Part shown: positions 19,773-28,712 of the stretch, piece after piece
Layout: the number at the start of each line of letters is the position of its first letter
Position numbering within the stretch: position 1 is the first letter of the stretch
Made by a program: the position numbers and the translations under genes
The notes under the pieces: model-generated
What the model was told of the DNA's origin: nothing
Seen by the model: the letters and a program-made list of their open reading frames with translations, nothing else
The model's database searches: none
Assembly (NCBI GenBank): GCA_029834535.1
Contig: JAQMWT010000340.1
Span: 365,958-429,957 of the forward strand
Reading direction: 5' to 3'
Length of the DNA: 64,000 nucleotides
From: Chrysophaeum taylorii
Taxonomy: Eukaryota; Sar; Pelagophyceae; Pelagomonadales; Pelagomonadaceae

Positions 19773-20429
19773 ATGTCCGGGTCACGACTTGAACGACGGC
19801 GCGCTGATACGCGCGACTCCGAATCGGACAGCGACGACGAGTATTGCACGACCGAGATCGCCGAAGCGATAAAGCGTCGTCGAATCGCAGCGATCACCGC
19901 ATTTGGTGCGTTTGACCGTGAGAAGCGCCCGGGGCCGACGGGGCCCAAGCTTCGTGCGTCGCGCAAAGAGTGGTATCAAAACGTGCGGACAGAGGGTCCA
20001 CGAAAATTTCGACGTATGTATCGCATGGAGGTCTAGCATTTCAACGAGTTGCTGGAGTTGGTGCGGAGGGAGATACAGACGCAAGACATCGAGAGAGCCG
20101 TGCGTTCTTCTGGGTCCGAGGTATGCGCCGAGGTCCGACTTGCGATCAGCATACGCTACCTTGCTGGGGGCAGCTACCTCGATATCTGCTCTAACTTTGG
20201 GGGCAGCTACCTCGATATCTGCTCCAACTTTGGGGAGTCTCCGGCGGAGTTTTATCGATCGATTTGGAGATGTGTTGAAGCCATCAACAACACGTTCCCT
20301 ACAGACTTCCTGCTGGACGAAGAGACGGAACTCGAGAAACTGGAGGCGGGCTTGGCTCGCAAGTCACACCTCGCGGTCCTTCGAAGCGTGGTGGGTGCCA
20401 TCGACGGTTGCTGCATTTGGCTGCGGTAA
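19773..20429 (+). pseudogene. PIF/Harbinger transposase N-terminal fragment with in-frame stop
   Basis: An N-terminal acidic/basic segment leads to KFRRMYRMEV, an in-frame TAG at 20034-20036, then HFNELLELVRREIQ. This is the usual FRRMFRM...F.ELL opening of HARBI1-like transposases. It continues with AISIRYLAGGSYLDICSNFG and SVVGAIDGCCIW, the segment holding the first catalytic Asp of the DDE_4 domain. The frame stops at 20429, well before the remaining catalytic residues. A 33-bp tandem duplication (20166-20231) repeats GSYLDICSNFG. The 19 bp at the stop (20427-20445) repeat 19870-19888, which suggests a rearrangement by short homology. Confidence 0.75.
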
Positions 20430-21226
20430 AGCGTCGTCGAATCGCGGCGAAAGGTCCAGTCCCACCTTGTCAAGTCCCACCCCGCGCACTGTGCTTGAGG
20501 CGCTCCTCCGCGAGGAGGGGCTTCGGCGCCGTCGGCAGCGTTAAGTATAACGATAGCACTCTTCAAGTCGGAGGAGGCGGCCGGTGGCAGGGGCGGGCCG
20601 GCCGCCAGGGGGCGGAGGAGGTTTTTTAGGTGACGAGGCGCGGAGGTGGAGTCAAGAATGTAAGGAGGGAGTTGTAGGTTCCTGACGAGCTCGGGAACAT
20701 CAGGATCGGCGGCATACAGGATATCGTCCACTGGTGGATCGTTCGATTTGCAGACCTTGGCCAGCCCCTCCCAGTGCAAGCTGGGCTCCTCGGCGTCAAG
20801 GTTTTGCCAAGACGGCGTTATGACCCGCAAAAGGTGGGCGTCTCGCGTCTGGACGATGGACATGACCATCCGCGATCGGCAGGGATCCTTCGACCAGTGA
20901 TTCTTCGACGGCGACGGCGGCGAGCGAGCTTCACAAAGCGGGTTGCGCCAGCTCGGGGACACATCCTCAGTTGCGGCCGCACACGCTGCGTCGACAGATG
21001 CAGCCTCTGACTCTGCGCCCTCCGGCTCCGACTCGGCCGAGTCACTCAGTGTGAAGAGCGTGGCACTCGTTTCCACCTTCTCGAGCCAAGCCATGAGCGT
21101 GGACCAGTTCCAGGCCTTGCACCTGGGCTCCGGCACGCTTTGCTCTGCCGCCCGGCGCTTGATCTCCGCCATGAGGTGTTTGTTTTCCGGCCGCGAAACC
21201 TTCGGGGTCCAGCTCTGCATCGTCAT
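20252..21226 (-). CDS. Hypothetical protein, transposon-associated
   Basis: Frame of 324 codons from ATG 21226. The first 215 residues look protein-like (CKAWNWSTLMAWLEKVE, TRDAHLLRVITPSWQNLDAEE); the last 60 run antisense to the Harbinger transposase fragment, so the real end is doubtful. A short N-terminal Trp-rich helix followed by an acidic stretch and an HLL...LD pattern faintly recalls an expanded family of uncharacterised proteins in stramenopile genomes. That is memory-based and weak. It may be an accessory ORF of the neighbouring transposon. Confidence 0.35.
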   Translation of the reverse strand: MTMQSWTPKVSRPENKHLMAEIKRRAAEQSVPEPRCKAWNWSTLMAWLEKVETSATLFTLSDSAESEPEGAESEAASVDAACAAATEDVSPSWRNPLCEARSPPSPSKNHWSKDPCRSRMVMSIVQTRDAHLLRVITPSWQNLDAEEPSLHWEGLAKVCKSNDPPVDDILYAADPDVPELVRNLQLPPYILDSTSAPRHLKNLLRPLAAGPPLPPAASSDLKSAIVILNAADGAEAPPRGGAPQAQCAGWDLTRWDWTFRRDSTTLYRSQMQQPSMAPTTLRRTARCDLRAKPASSFSSSVSSSSRKSVGNVLLMASTHLQIDR

Positions 21227-21600
21227 CGCAGCCCAGCCGGGCTTGATCTACAGCGTCGGTGCCCGCCGCTGCGCTTCCTTCGTGGTCCTCGCCACGGTCG
21301 GTGTATTTGCTTAAGATTTTTCACTTTCGCGCCCTCGAAAATCCCGACCCAAGTCAGGTCCGATTATTTGAAAATCCTCAAAATATCCTGCCCTGATTAT
21401 TTGGCCAAATTTCATTAAAAGCCAACTTTATCTCTGCAGAGAACGGGTCTTACTGCCCCAAGTTTAAAATAAGTTATATCCCGGAACTAATTGATCCGTT
21501 TGCCGCGACGAAGGCCTGCGGCAAAAGAAAGCACATCAACAACAATTAGTTATTGGATTATTCGGCACGGCCAGCGTCACTAGAAAAACTTCCACATACT

Positions 21601-23595
21601 ATGTTGTGGGTGGCGGCGGTGTTGGCGGGGGTGGCGTGGGCGGAGCAGCTCCCGGCGTCGGTGTTTGAAATGTCGGACCACCTCGTCGAGATCTCGCCGC
21701 GCGATGAAGTAGACGAAGAAGACAGGTCGCAGCGGCTGGAGGAGTCGAGGTCGGTGTTCGTGGCGGACTTCCTCGAGCTCAACGCGTCGCGAATGATACC
21801 CGGGCTCGAAATCGTAATGGCCGCAGACATCGAGCTCGAGTCCGAGCTGTACATGCGGAACGAGGTGAACATAACGTCGACGCGCGGAAAGGTGTTTACG
21901 TTGGACGCCGGTTCTTCGAGCGACGAGAAACGGCGGGTGTTCAACGTCATCAGAACGAGGTTGTGCCTCAGCGACGTGAGGATGAGGGGGGGAACGGGAG
22001 ACCCGGGGGCGGCGATGATAATCCAAGACTACTCGACGGTGTGGCTGCAACGGGTCGTTATATCTGCGAACAGAGTCTTGGACCACAACGCCCACGGCGG
22101 CGGAATCGCGCTCGTCGGAAGTTCGTACCTCTATCTCAAGGACTCGGCCATTGGGTTCAACGAGGCCGCTCACGGCGCGGCGCTCCAAGTAACCGAGTCG
22201 TATGCCTACGCCGAGAACACGGTCTTCAAAAAGAATACCGCCTCGAATAGCGGCGGGGCGATTTCCATGCGCGGAGACTCCAAAGCCCACAGCGCGTTCA
22301 TGAGGTGCTCGTACTGCGTCATAAAGGGGAACGAAGCCAATTTCCTAGGATTTTTTCCGATGCCTGGGGGGGCCATCTCCGTCGAAACCGGCGCCGACTT
22401 CTACTGCGAGTACTCGCAGATCAAGCAGAACACGGGCATGAGCGACGTCGATGCGAAAGCTAAAAGCACCGCCACCGGCACCCTCTTCGACATCTCGGAC
22501 GTCACGACCTCCACCCACCACTCCGGGATCGCGGAATTCACACAGGTCTCGTACGAGCCCTCCCCCGCGCCCTCCCTCCCGCGCACGCCCGGGCCCTCCG
22601 TCCCGCCCACCCCGCTCCCGACGGCGTTTCCCTCGACCGCCATGCCGTCCACGGCGACGCCTTCGCTCGTGCCCACGTCGCCGCCGACCTCCGAGCCGAC
22701 CACCGCAGACCCGACGCCCCTTCCTGCCCCGGATCCGACGCCCGTTCCTGCCCCGGACCCGACGAGTTACCCGACGCCTCTCCCGACTCCTTTTCCAACG
22801 GCTTCGCCGACTGCGACGCCGACGAGCCTGCCGACTGAAGGGCCGACAGCCTGCCCGACTGTGACACCGACTGCGACACCGACGCTCCCGCCGACTGAAG
22901 GGCCGACGGCTTTCCCAGCCCCCGCGCCCACACCTATCCCGACGCTTTCGCCGACTGGGGGGCCGACGTCTCTCCCAGCACCCATGCCCACACTCATCCC
23001 GACACTCACCCCGACACTCGCGCCCTCCCAACTGCCCGCGTCAAGCCCCACAAACACCCCTGTTTCAGCCCCGTCGCTAGAACCCATCTCACTCCCTTCC
23101 TCCACCCCAACGAACGCACCCGCCCCAGCACCCTCTCACGACCCGACAGCCTGCCCCGCCCCCGCGCCTTCTCATGACCCCACCACGACGCCCTCCCTTG
23201 CGCCGACGAACGCCCCCGCCCTGACGCCCTCCGCGACGCCGACCGCAACGCCCTTCGCGACGCCCTCGCTCCCACCCTCGAACTTGCCTTCGAATCTCCC
23301 GACAGAAGACTCCTACGCATTCGACCCCTCAACCGCGCCGACACGCGCTCCCAAGTTGAGCCCTTCGACATCACCCACGTCTCTGCCCTCGCCCATGCCG
23401 ACCACTGCAATCCCCAGCATCGAACCCACGCCCATCCCGACCTTGAGACCCACCAAGCCCGTGTTCTACACGCCCGCAAAATACCCTCCATCATCCTACG
23501 GCGGTTACGGCCACAAGGGCAAGAAGAAATCCTACAACAGCCCCTGGAATGTCGATAGGAACACCAAGAAGACCAGGCACAGGCTATTTTTCTAG
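21601..23595 (+). CDS. Secreted beta-helix protein with long Pro/Thr-rich stalk
   Basis: The ATG at 21601 gives a signal peptide (MLWVAAVLAGVAWA). About residues 90-290 form a right-handed beta-helix-like region with repeats of the type GGGIALVGSSYLYL, HGAALQVTES and SGGAISMRGD, as in surface adhesins and pectate-lyase-like folds. About residues 320-620 are PT-rich repeats (PTATPTSLPTEGPT-like), a signature often seen in stramenopile cell-surface proteins and likely O-glycosylated. The C-terminus is Lys/Arg-rich (GHKGKKKS, NTKKTRHR). No membrane anchor follows, so it is probably a wall or extracellular-matrix protein. No catalytic residues are recognised. Confidence 0.7.
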   Translation: MLWVAAVLAGVAWAEQLPASVFEMSDHLVEISPRDEVDEEDRSQRLEESRSVFVADFLELNASRMIPGLEIVMAADIELESELYMRNEVNITSTRGKVFTLDAGSSSDEKRRVFNVIRTRLCLSDVRMRGGTGDPGAAMIIQDYSTVWLQRVVISANRVLDHNAHGGGIALVGSSYLYLKDSAIGFNEAAHGAALQVTESYAYAENTVFKKNTASNSGGAISMRGDSKAHSAFMRCSYCVIKGNEANFLGFFPMPGGAISVETGADFYCEYSQIKQNTGMSDVDAKAKSTATGTLFDISDVTTSTHHSGIAEFTQVSYEPSPAPSLPRTPGPSVPPTPLPTAFPSTAMPSTATPSLVPTSPPTSEPTTADPTPLPAPDPTPVPAPDPTSYPTPLPTPFPTASPTATPTSLPTEGPTACPTVTPTATPTLPPTEGPTAFPAPAPTPIPTLSPTGGPTSLPAPMPTLIPTLTPTLAPSQLPASSPTNTPVSAPSLEPISLPSSTPTNAPAPAPSHDPTACPAPAPSHDPTTTPSLAPTNAPALTPSATPTATPFATPSLPPSNLPSNLPTEDSYAFDPSTAPTRAPKLSPSTSPTSLPSPMPTTAIPSIEPTPIPTLRPTKPVFYTPAKYPPSSYGGYGHKGKKKSYNSPWNVDRNTKKTRHRLFF

Positions 23596-24302
23596 ACTGC
23601 ACACGTACGTCCGACCGTTTTATTATATTTTCGGTGTTTCTTCCCTCGCGGTTGCGTTCAGGAACGATCTCTACGAAAACAAGGACAAACTAGCCAACTA
23701 AAGGCCAGCCCAATGCATGGGCCGTAGGCTAGACCCAGCGCCATGGCGCGTGGGAGTAGGGTCATCTGGGTGATGAGATGGGGGGGTTAGAAAGGGGAAT
23801 TGAGGTCGAGTTGATTTGATTCAAAAGAATGAGTGAGTGAATTAAGAATGACTTTGAAGTGCTGGGGTGTCGCAGGCACCTCCCCCTTGGCACATAACTT
23901 TAACGCTGGGGGGGCGCCCCCGCTCACCAATTCCCGTTGTTCTCGCACCACCCCCAACCTCGGAAACGGCGGGCGCCCACGACACTGCCAGTCACACGCG
24001 TATCTCGCAGCAATGTGCCCCGCTTGCTATTTAGCTGTGAGAGTGGTGCGGCTTGTTGGAGTAAAGCGGGCCACCATCCGCTCGGCTCAAGAGTATGTAG
24101 GTGCTACGTTCTTTTTCAGAAGCAGGGCTTTAGAGACCAGGTCGATTGCTAAGGGGGGGGGGGGGGTGCGCGTGGGTGCTTGAAGGCTGTGTTGTTGTGT
24201 TGTCTGCAGACATTGTAGTTGGGTACAAGGGTTGAAGGTTTCGGTACGTGTTGCCACACACCTATCTGATGGAAGAAGGAGAGGTGTGGTGAGTGTTGGA
24301 GA
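23596..24302. other. Intergenic spacer
   Basis: It contains an AT-rich 3' flank (TTTTATTATATTTT near 23619) and a poly-G run at 24153-24166. No gene or RNA structure is apparent. Confidence 0.4.
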
Positions 24303-26237
24303 ATGATGCAGGAGGTGCGGACCGGAAGAGGACTGGCCGTGTTGGTGGCGATACTGGTGTCCCCGGCGAGTGGGGGGCCGGGGCCGCCCCAATATTACGT
24401 GGCTGGTGCGAGCGTGCCTGACATGCGCACCGATTTGTGCAATCGGAGCTCGGCAGTCGAGCAGGGGGATGTGGAGCTGTCAGAGAGCCTCGCGGGGTTG
24501 ACCCTCCAGTTCCAGGCGTACGTGGACGACCGGGCGGCAATCGACTACGACGTGACGCTCGGGTGGTCGGGTCTGCACTACGAGATCGCGTCGGCGGTGG
24601 CAGAGGCCGGCGGCTTCGACTTTGAGATTTCGCTGCGAATCGCGTCGGAGACGAACGCGACGACCGAGGACATGGCACGGCACAACGACGCGGCGCTGAG
24701 TTTGACAATCATGACGCCGGAGCTCGCGGCAGACGGGTTCGTGTCGTTGACGATGGTCGACGCGTCTCCCGTGCTCGTCGCAAAAAAAGATGACGACAGC
24801 TCAACCAAGACGCTCGCGGTGAAGCTCCTTCAATTCAGCGAGCCCCTGGGGTGGGAGCTGTGGGTCGCTCTGGGGTGTTTCATGGTGGCGACGGTGCTAG
24901 CGTACGCGTTCGTCGAGCGCCGCAGCAAATTCGTCGGCGCGACGACGGTGTGCCGGTCGTCGCTCCACGTGAGCGGGGTCGGAGGTATGGAGGCGCGCAC
25001 GCTCAGCGGGAGGCTCCTGCTGGCGACGTGGGGGTTCGTACTGATCGCTTTCGTCGCGTCCTACGTAGCCAATTTTGCGGCGATGCGCGCGGAGCGGACG
25101 TGCGACGACGAAAACGACTCCGCCGCCGCAGGAGCGTACGCGGCGAGCGACGTCGTCGCGACGTGCGACGGTCGTGACGGCATCGCACTCGTCGAAGCCG
25201 TCGACGCGGGCGAGTGCGAGGTGGCAATTGTGGACACGTGGTCCTACCACGTGGCTCGTTGCACGTCGGTCAAGACCGTCGGCTCGTCGTTGTACTCCGC
25301 CGGAGCAGGCTGGCTCGCGTATCCCGACGGCGCCAAGTGCACGTTCTTACTCTACCAGGTCTTTGCGCGCTACTTGCTCGCACTCGAAGCCTCGGGGAAA
25401 CTCGACGCTCTGGCTCGGGACTACGTCGACGCGACGCCCGCACTCGACTGCGCGTCGTCGTCGTCGTCGTCCACGTCGAGCGCGCGCCCGCTCCAGCTGC
25501 AGCAGCTCCTCGGCGTCCTCGCGCTCCACGCGCTGTCCATCGTGGGCGCCCTTGTGGTGGGACTATGGGCGCTTCGACGAGAGAAGTCGCCACTCTCGCC
25601 GCGCTGGGAGCGCCGTCGTTTTAAACAAGACGACATCGACGACTACCAGAGCTCTGCGAGACCCGTGCGGGAGTGTCTCATACATCCAGACGCATCGCCA
25701 GGACCCCGGGTGCAGGCGGATCTTCAGTCGATGGCCAACCGGCTCGGACACGTCGAAGCCAGCCTCGAGACCATCGTTGATCTTCTCGTCGGCAACGCGC
25801 CGCCGCGGCTTGCCGTTTCCTCGGAATCATCCAAGTTCCTCAAGAAATCGATCTCGATGCCAGTCCCGGCGACGGAGAACAAAATACGACGACGATTTCC
25901 CTCGCTTCGCACCGAGCCGCTCACCGGTTGTGAGGACACCGTAGACACGGCCCGCGTTGACAAGGAAAAAAAAGAGCCCGCCTCCTCGAAAGGGGTGCAT
26001 CGTAAGTTGAGCGGCGCGGCAAAAAAACCGCCCGGTCGCCAGGCCAGGTCATTGCCAAAGTTGACCCTAGAACAGCCGAGTGTCGAGGACGAAAAAAGAC
26101 CAACGACACCGCCGTCGTCTACGACAAGAAACGACCAAAGACTCTCCCCGGCGGTTACTATGCCCGGAGAGGAGACGCGGCGATGGTCCTCGTCGGGGTC
26201 CGTAGTCGCGGGCGTCTCTCGACGCATGGCGATCTGA
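24303..26237 (+). CDS. Ionotropic glutamate receptor-like protein
   Basis: Membrane protein of 644 residues. A signal-like N-terminus (LAVLVAILVSPAS) precedes a substrate-binding-like lobe with GLHYEIASAVAEAGGFDFE. TM1 is about 184-206 (WELWVALGCFMVATVLAYAF) and TM3 about 236-261, ending ASYVANFAAM. The last matches the SYTANLAAF gate of ionotropic glutamate receptors with substitutions. The second ligand lobe (GIALVEAVDAGECEVAIVD) and a final TM (about 405-427, LLGVLALHALSIVGALVVG) follow. The linker between TM1 and TM3 is short and no clear pore-loop helix is seen. The cytoplasmic tail of about 215 residues is basic and low-complexity. Probably a ligand-gated channel; the ligand is unknown. 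Confidence 0.7.
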   Translation: MMQEVRTGRGLAVLVAILVSPASGGPGPPQYYVAGASVPDMRTDLCNRSSAVEQGDVELSESLAGLTLQFQAYVDDRAAIDYDVTLGWSGLHYEIASAVAEAGGFDFEISLRIASETNATTEDMARHNDAALSLTIMTPELAADGFVSLTMVDASPVLVAKKDDDSSTKTLAVKLLQFSEPLGWELWVALGCFMVATVLAYAFVERRSKFVGATTVCRSSLHVSGVGGMEARTLSGRLLLATWGFVLIAFVASYVANFAAMRAERTCDDENDSAAAGAYAASDVVATCDGRDGIALVEAVDAGECEVAIVDTWSYHVARCTSVKTVGSSLYSAGAGWLAYPDGAKCTFLLYQVFARYLLALEASGKLDALARDYVDATPALDCASSSSSSTSSARPLQLQQLLGVLALHALSIVGALVVGLWALRREKSPLSPRWERRRFKQDDIDDYQSSARPVRECLIHPDASPGPRVQADLQSMANRLGHVEASLETIVDLLVGNAPPRLAVSSESSKFLKKSISMPVPATENKIRRRFPSLRTEPLTGCEDTVDTARVDKEKKEPASSKGVHRKLSGAAKKPPGRQARSLPKLTLEQPSVEDEKRPTTPPSSTTRNDQRLSPAVTMPGEETRRWSSSGSVVAGVSRRMAI

Positions 26238-26934
26238 TCGAGTGAGAATAATAACATCACGATGCTAAAAAAAGGGAGCGCGCGTGGGTTTGTTCGTAGT
26301 TCAGGCAGGCGAGCGTTTCTGCGTTTGTGAAGGTTCACCGCGAGTGCTACATCGAAGGCGGACGTAACCGGGGCGAAATCGGGGTCATCGCCTCGCCACG
26401 GGGCTGGCGAAGAGAGGAAGGGCGCCGCACGTACGACGACGCCCTCTGCCACCGGACGCAGGTGCGACGGAGTGTGGCGTCCTGCTGGGTGGGTCTACCC
26501 GAGACGGAGGCTGAGGGCGGTGAGGGCGCAGCGCAGTCGGCAAATGGCATTGCCGATCCCCCACTCGCGATACGCGCGACGAACTTGTACCGTCTCAGGA
26601 TCGATGAAGTTGGCACAGCAGCCACTTTCTACCCACGTTCGCGCTGCGATTCGTGCGTCGCAGCTTTTGGCGAGTTCGGTGCATGCCGCACTGGCCTCAC
26701 CGAAGGCGCTGAAGACGAGGCCAGCACCAGCGGTACCGTAGCTGAAAAGTCGCTGTTCGACGGGGAACACCGGGTGGGGGCGCTGCGCCAAGTGGGGAGA
26801 TGGTTTTTTGGTCATCGATGCTGTGATTGATGTGCTGCGCCCCAGTGGACAGGGGAAAGTTGAGACGGGTGAAAGGCGCTGGGGGTGTAGGGCGTGCCCC
26901 AGGCGATCGTCTTGACGTCGTAGAATTGCTCACT
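26238..26934. repeat. Spacer containing dispersed-repeat copy 1
   Basis: On the minus strand 26815-26376 matches 49530-49140. Shared protein-level traces are SEAS/GEAS...ELA and ANF...RR(F/A)YREWG(L/I), followed downstream by a nucleotide motif TCGGGGTCATCGCC...GGCGAAGAGAGG (plus-strand orientation). The reading frame differs between the copies and neither has an obvious start, so I regard both as remnants. Confidence 0.55.
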
Positions 26935-27012
26935 GTCTGTTTGTCTTTAAATGTCGACTGCTAAGAGGGGGGTGTGTGTGGGGAGCATGAAGGAAGGATG
27001 TGGGTGGGTTTG
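26935..27012 (-). repeat. G-rich repeat block shared with 19.2-19.4 kb
   Basis: TGTTTGTCTTTAAATGTCGA followed by CTGCTAAGAGGGGGGTGTGTG and GGATGTGGGTGGGTTTGTGG matches the blocks at 19166-19245 (inverted) and 19372-19432 (direct). Confidence 0.65.
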
Positions 27013-27054
27013 TGGGGTATGAGGGATATGCCTGACGGGCGGAGATAAGTACGC

Positions 27055-27130
27055 GGGACCTAGTCGGGGTCATCGCCGAGGCGTGGGGCAGGCGAAGAGA
27101 GGACGGGCCCCGCCCGCATTTGTTTGTTCG
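27055..27130 (-). repeat. Dispersed-repeat tail, copy 2
   Basis: GACCTAGTCGGGGTCATCGC and GGGGCAGGCGAAGAGAGGAC match 31402-31460 closely and 26376-26440 and 49140-49215 more loosely. It ends about 70 bp before the start codon of the RNA-binding protein gene. Confidence 0.6.
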
Positions 27131-27198
27131 GTCAAGGTTCCTCTGGAAGATTGTGCTAGGGTTTACTCTCGTGTTCACTCTCGCCAGATACGGTCACA

Positions 27199-28512
27199 AT
27201 GCCAAACGGCGATGACGAAAAGGTGGGCGCCGCCGACGACGAAGACTGCAAGATGGAGGTGATGGACCGTGGAGACGACGTGGCCGGCGACGCGGTGCCT
27301 GAAAGCGGCGGAGATATGGTGGAGGAAGACGGTAAGGATATGGCTGGAGCTCAAGGTGATGACGTTCCAGATGGCTCTGCAGCTGCGGGGCCAGCTCCGG
27401 GAGGAGGCCTCCCAGATGGTGGTGAGGAGATGACGACAGGTGCAAAAGCAGGCGAAAAAGAAGACGTCGCCAATGGCGGATACGTCGCCGGTGGCGGCGA
27501 GGAGGCGACGGCGGCGGTGGTAGCTCCTCTCCGAGAGGAGGCGATCGCGGCGAAGGTCGAGGGTCAAAGCAGCACGAAAGACAGGGCCCCGGTCTCGAAC
27601 GGGGAGGAACGCAAGCGGGGATGGGAGAAGGAGACGCTCAAGCTCGCCGGATACGAGTTCGAGGACCGCGAGGCGTTGTGGCGTCACGTGAGCGAGGTGC
27701 AGCGGAAGCTAGAGAGCGGTGCCGAGGCGGTCGCGACGGCCGAGGACGCGTTCTTCCTGTTCTTGCTGCTCGCGCAGCATCCGGCTGCTCACGAAAAAAT
27801 GGCGCCAGGCGTTTGCAAGATTGGCTTCGGAGTGAACGAGGAATATCCAGAAACAAAATCTTTTTTTGTCGTGAGAACAGACGGGACGCGTGCCGGCTTT
27901 TCGGCGCGCAAGTGCATCGATGCCGTCTATGAGCAGGACGAGGGCCCAACGCTGTTCTCTAAGAGGCGCAAGTTCGACGACGCGCACTTCGAGAAGAGGG
28001 ACTTCGAGAAGAGGGACTTCGTGCCGCCGCCGCGCTTCAATCCCGGTACGATCGTCACTATCAGTGGCCTCGAGGGCCAAGCCATCACATTTAGCGAGAT
28101 CAAGGACGTCCTGGGCCAGTACGCTCTCGTGCGCTTCGTCGACGTCAACGAAGACCTCGGGACGGCCTCGGTCCGTTTCGACACTGCCGACGGCGCCCAG
28201 CGAGCGGTCTCCCAGTGCGCGGAGATTAATGGCTGCAAAGCCACCCTCGCGATCGCGACACCCGAGGAGGAGGAGCGTTTCCGCAAGAACTTCGAGCAGC
28301 GTGACCAGTCCAGGGCAAAGGCTTTCGGCGGACCACGCCACAACAACCCGTACTCTCCTCGCGATTCTTATCGCGGTCGCGGGTTTCGGGGAGGTGGTTT
28401 TGGTGGCCGTGGAGGTGGTCGCGGCCGCTTTTTCGGCGGCGGCACCGGCCGCGGCCGGGGCAAGGCCATTGGCCGCGGCATCCGCGGCGGTGGGCGCGGC
28501 ATGCACTACTAA
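27199..28512 (+). CDS. DUF3223 - xRRM - RGG RNA-binding protein (La-related)
   Basis: Protein of 437 residues. An acidic Gly-rich N-terminus is followed by a DUF3223-like domain (about 175-250) with HPAAHEKMAPGV and the hallmark FFVVRTDGTRAGFSARKCID. An xRRM of the La/LARP7 C-terminal type (about 280-370) contains GTIVTISGLEG, YALVRFVDVNEDLGTASVRF and a long C-terminal helix (EEERFRKNFEQRDQSRAK). The tail (about 387-437) is an RGG box. The canonical La motif is absent. By family it should bind RNA 3' ends or structured RNA in the nucleus. Intronless, ATG at 27199. Confidence 0.75.
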   Translation: MPNGDDEKVGAADDEDCKMEVMDRGDDVAGDAVPESGGDMVEEDGKDMAGAQGDDVPDGSAAAGPAPGGGLPDGGEEMTTGAKAGEKEDVANGGYVAGGGEEATAAVVAPLREEAIAAKVEGQSSTKDRAPVSNGEERKRGWEKETLKLAGYEFEDREALWRHVSEVQRKLESGAEAVATAEDAFFLFLLLAQHPAAHEKMAPGVCKIGFGVNEEYPETKSFFVVRTDGTRAGFSARKCIDAVYEQDEGPTLFSKRRKFDDAHFEKRDFEKRDFVPPPRFNPGTIVTISGLEGQAITFSEIKDVLGQYALVRFVDVNEDLGTASVRFDTADGAQRAVSQCAEINGCKATLAIATPEEEERFRKNFEQRDQSRAKAFGGPRHNNPYSPRDSYRGRGFRGGGFGGRGGGRGRFFGGGTGRGRGKAIGRGIRGGGRGMHY

Positions 28513-28712
28513 TCCTCGACGCACCGTCGGCAAGAGCGATGCGACACGAATTATGATCTTTCTTGCCTCGCTCGTCGCGATCCTAGAGGGCGCAATGGAC
28601 TGATTGATTGATCGATCGTGCAGTATCATGGCGCACGTCCCCGCGTGTTGTGTACAGCACCTTCTCCCATCGTCCCACACCACTAGATACTAGAAGAAAA
28701 GAAGAGAAGAAA

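Noticed and set aside
23690-23760. Possible tRNA-like or structured RNA near GGCCAGCCC...GGGCCGTAGG
   Set aside because: No A/B-box pair and no cloverleaf could be drawn; short GC palindromes alone are not enough.
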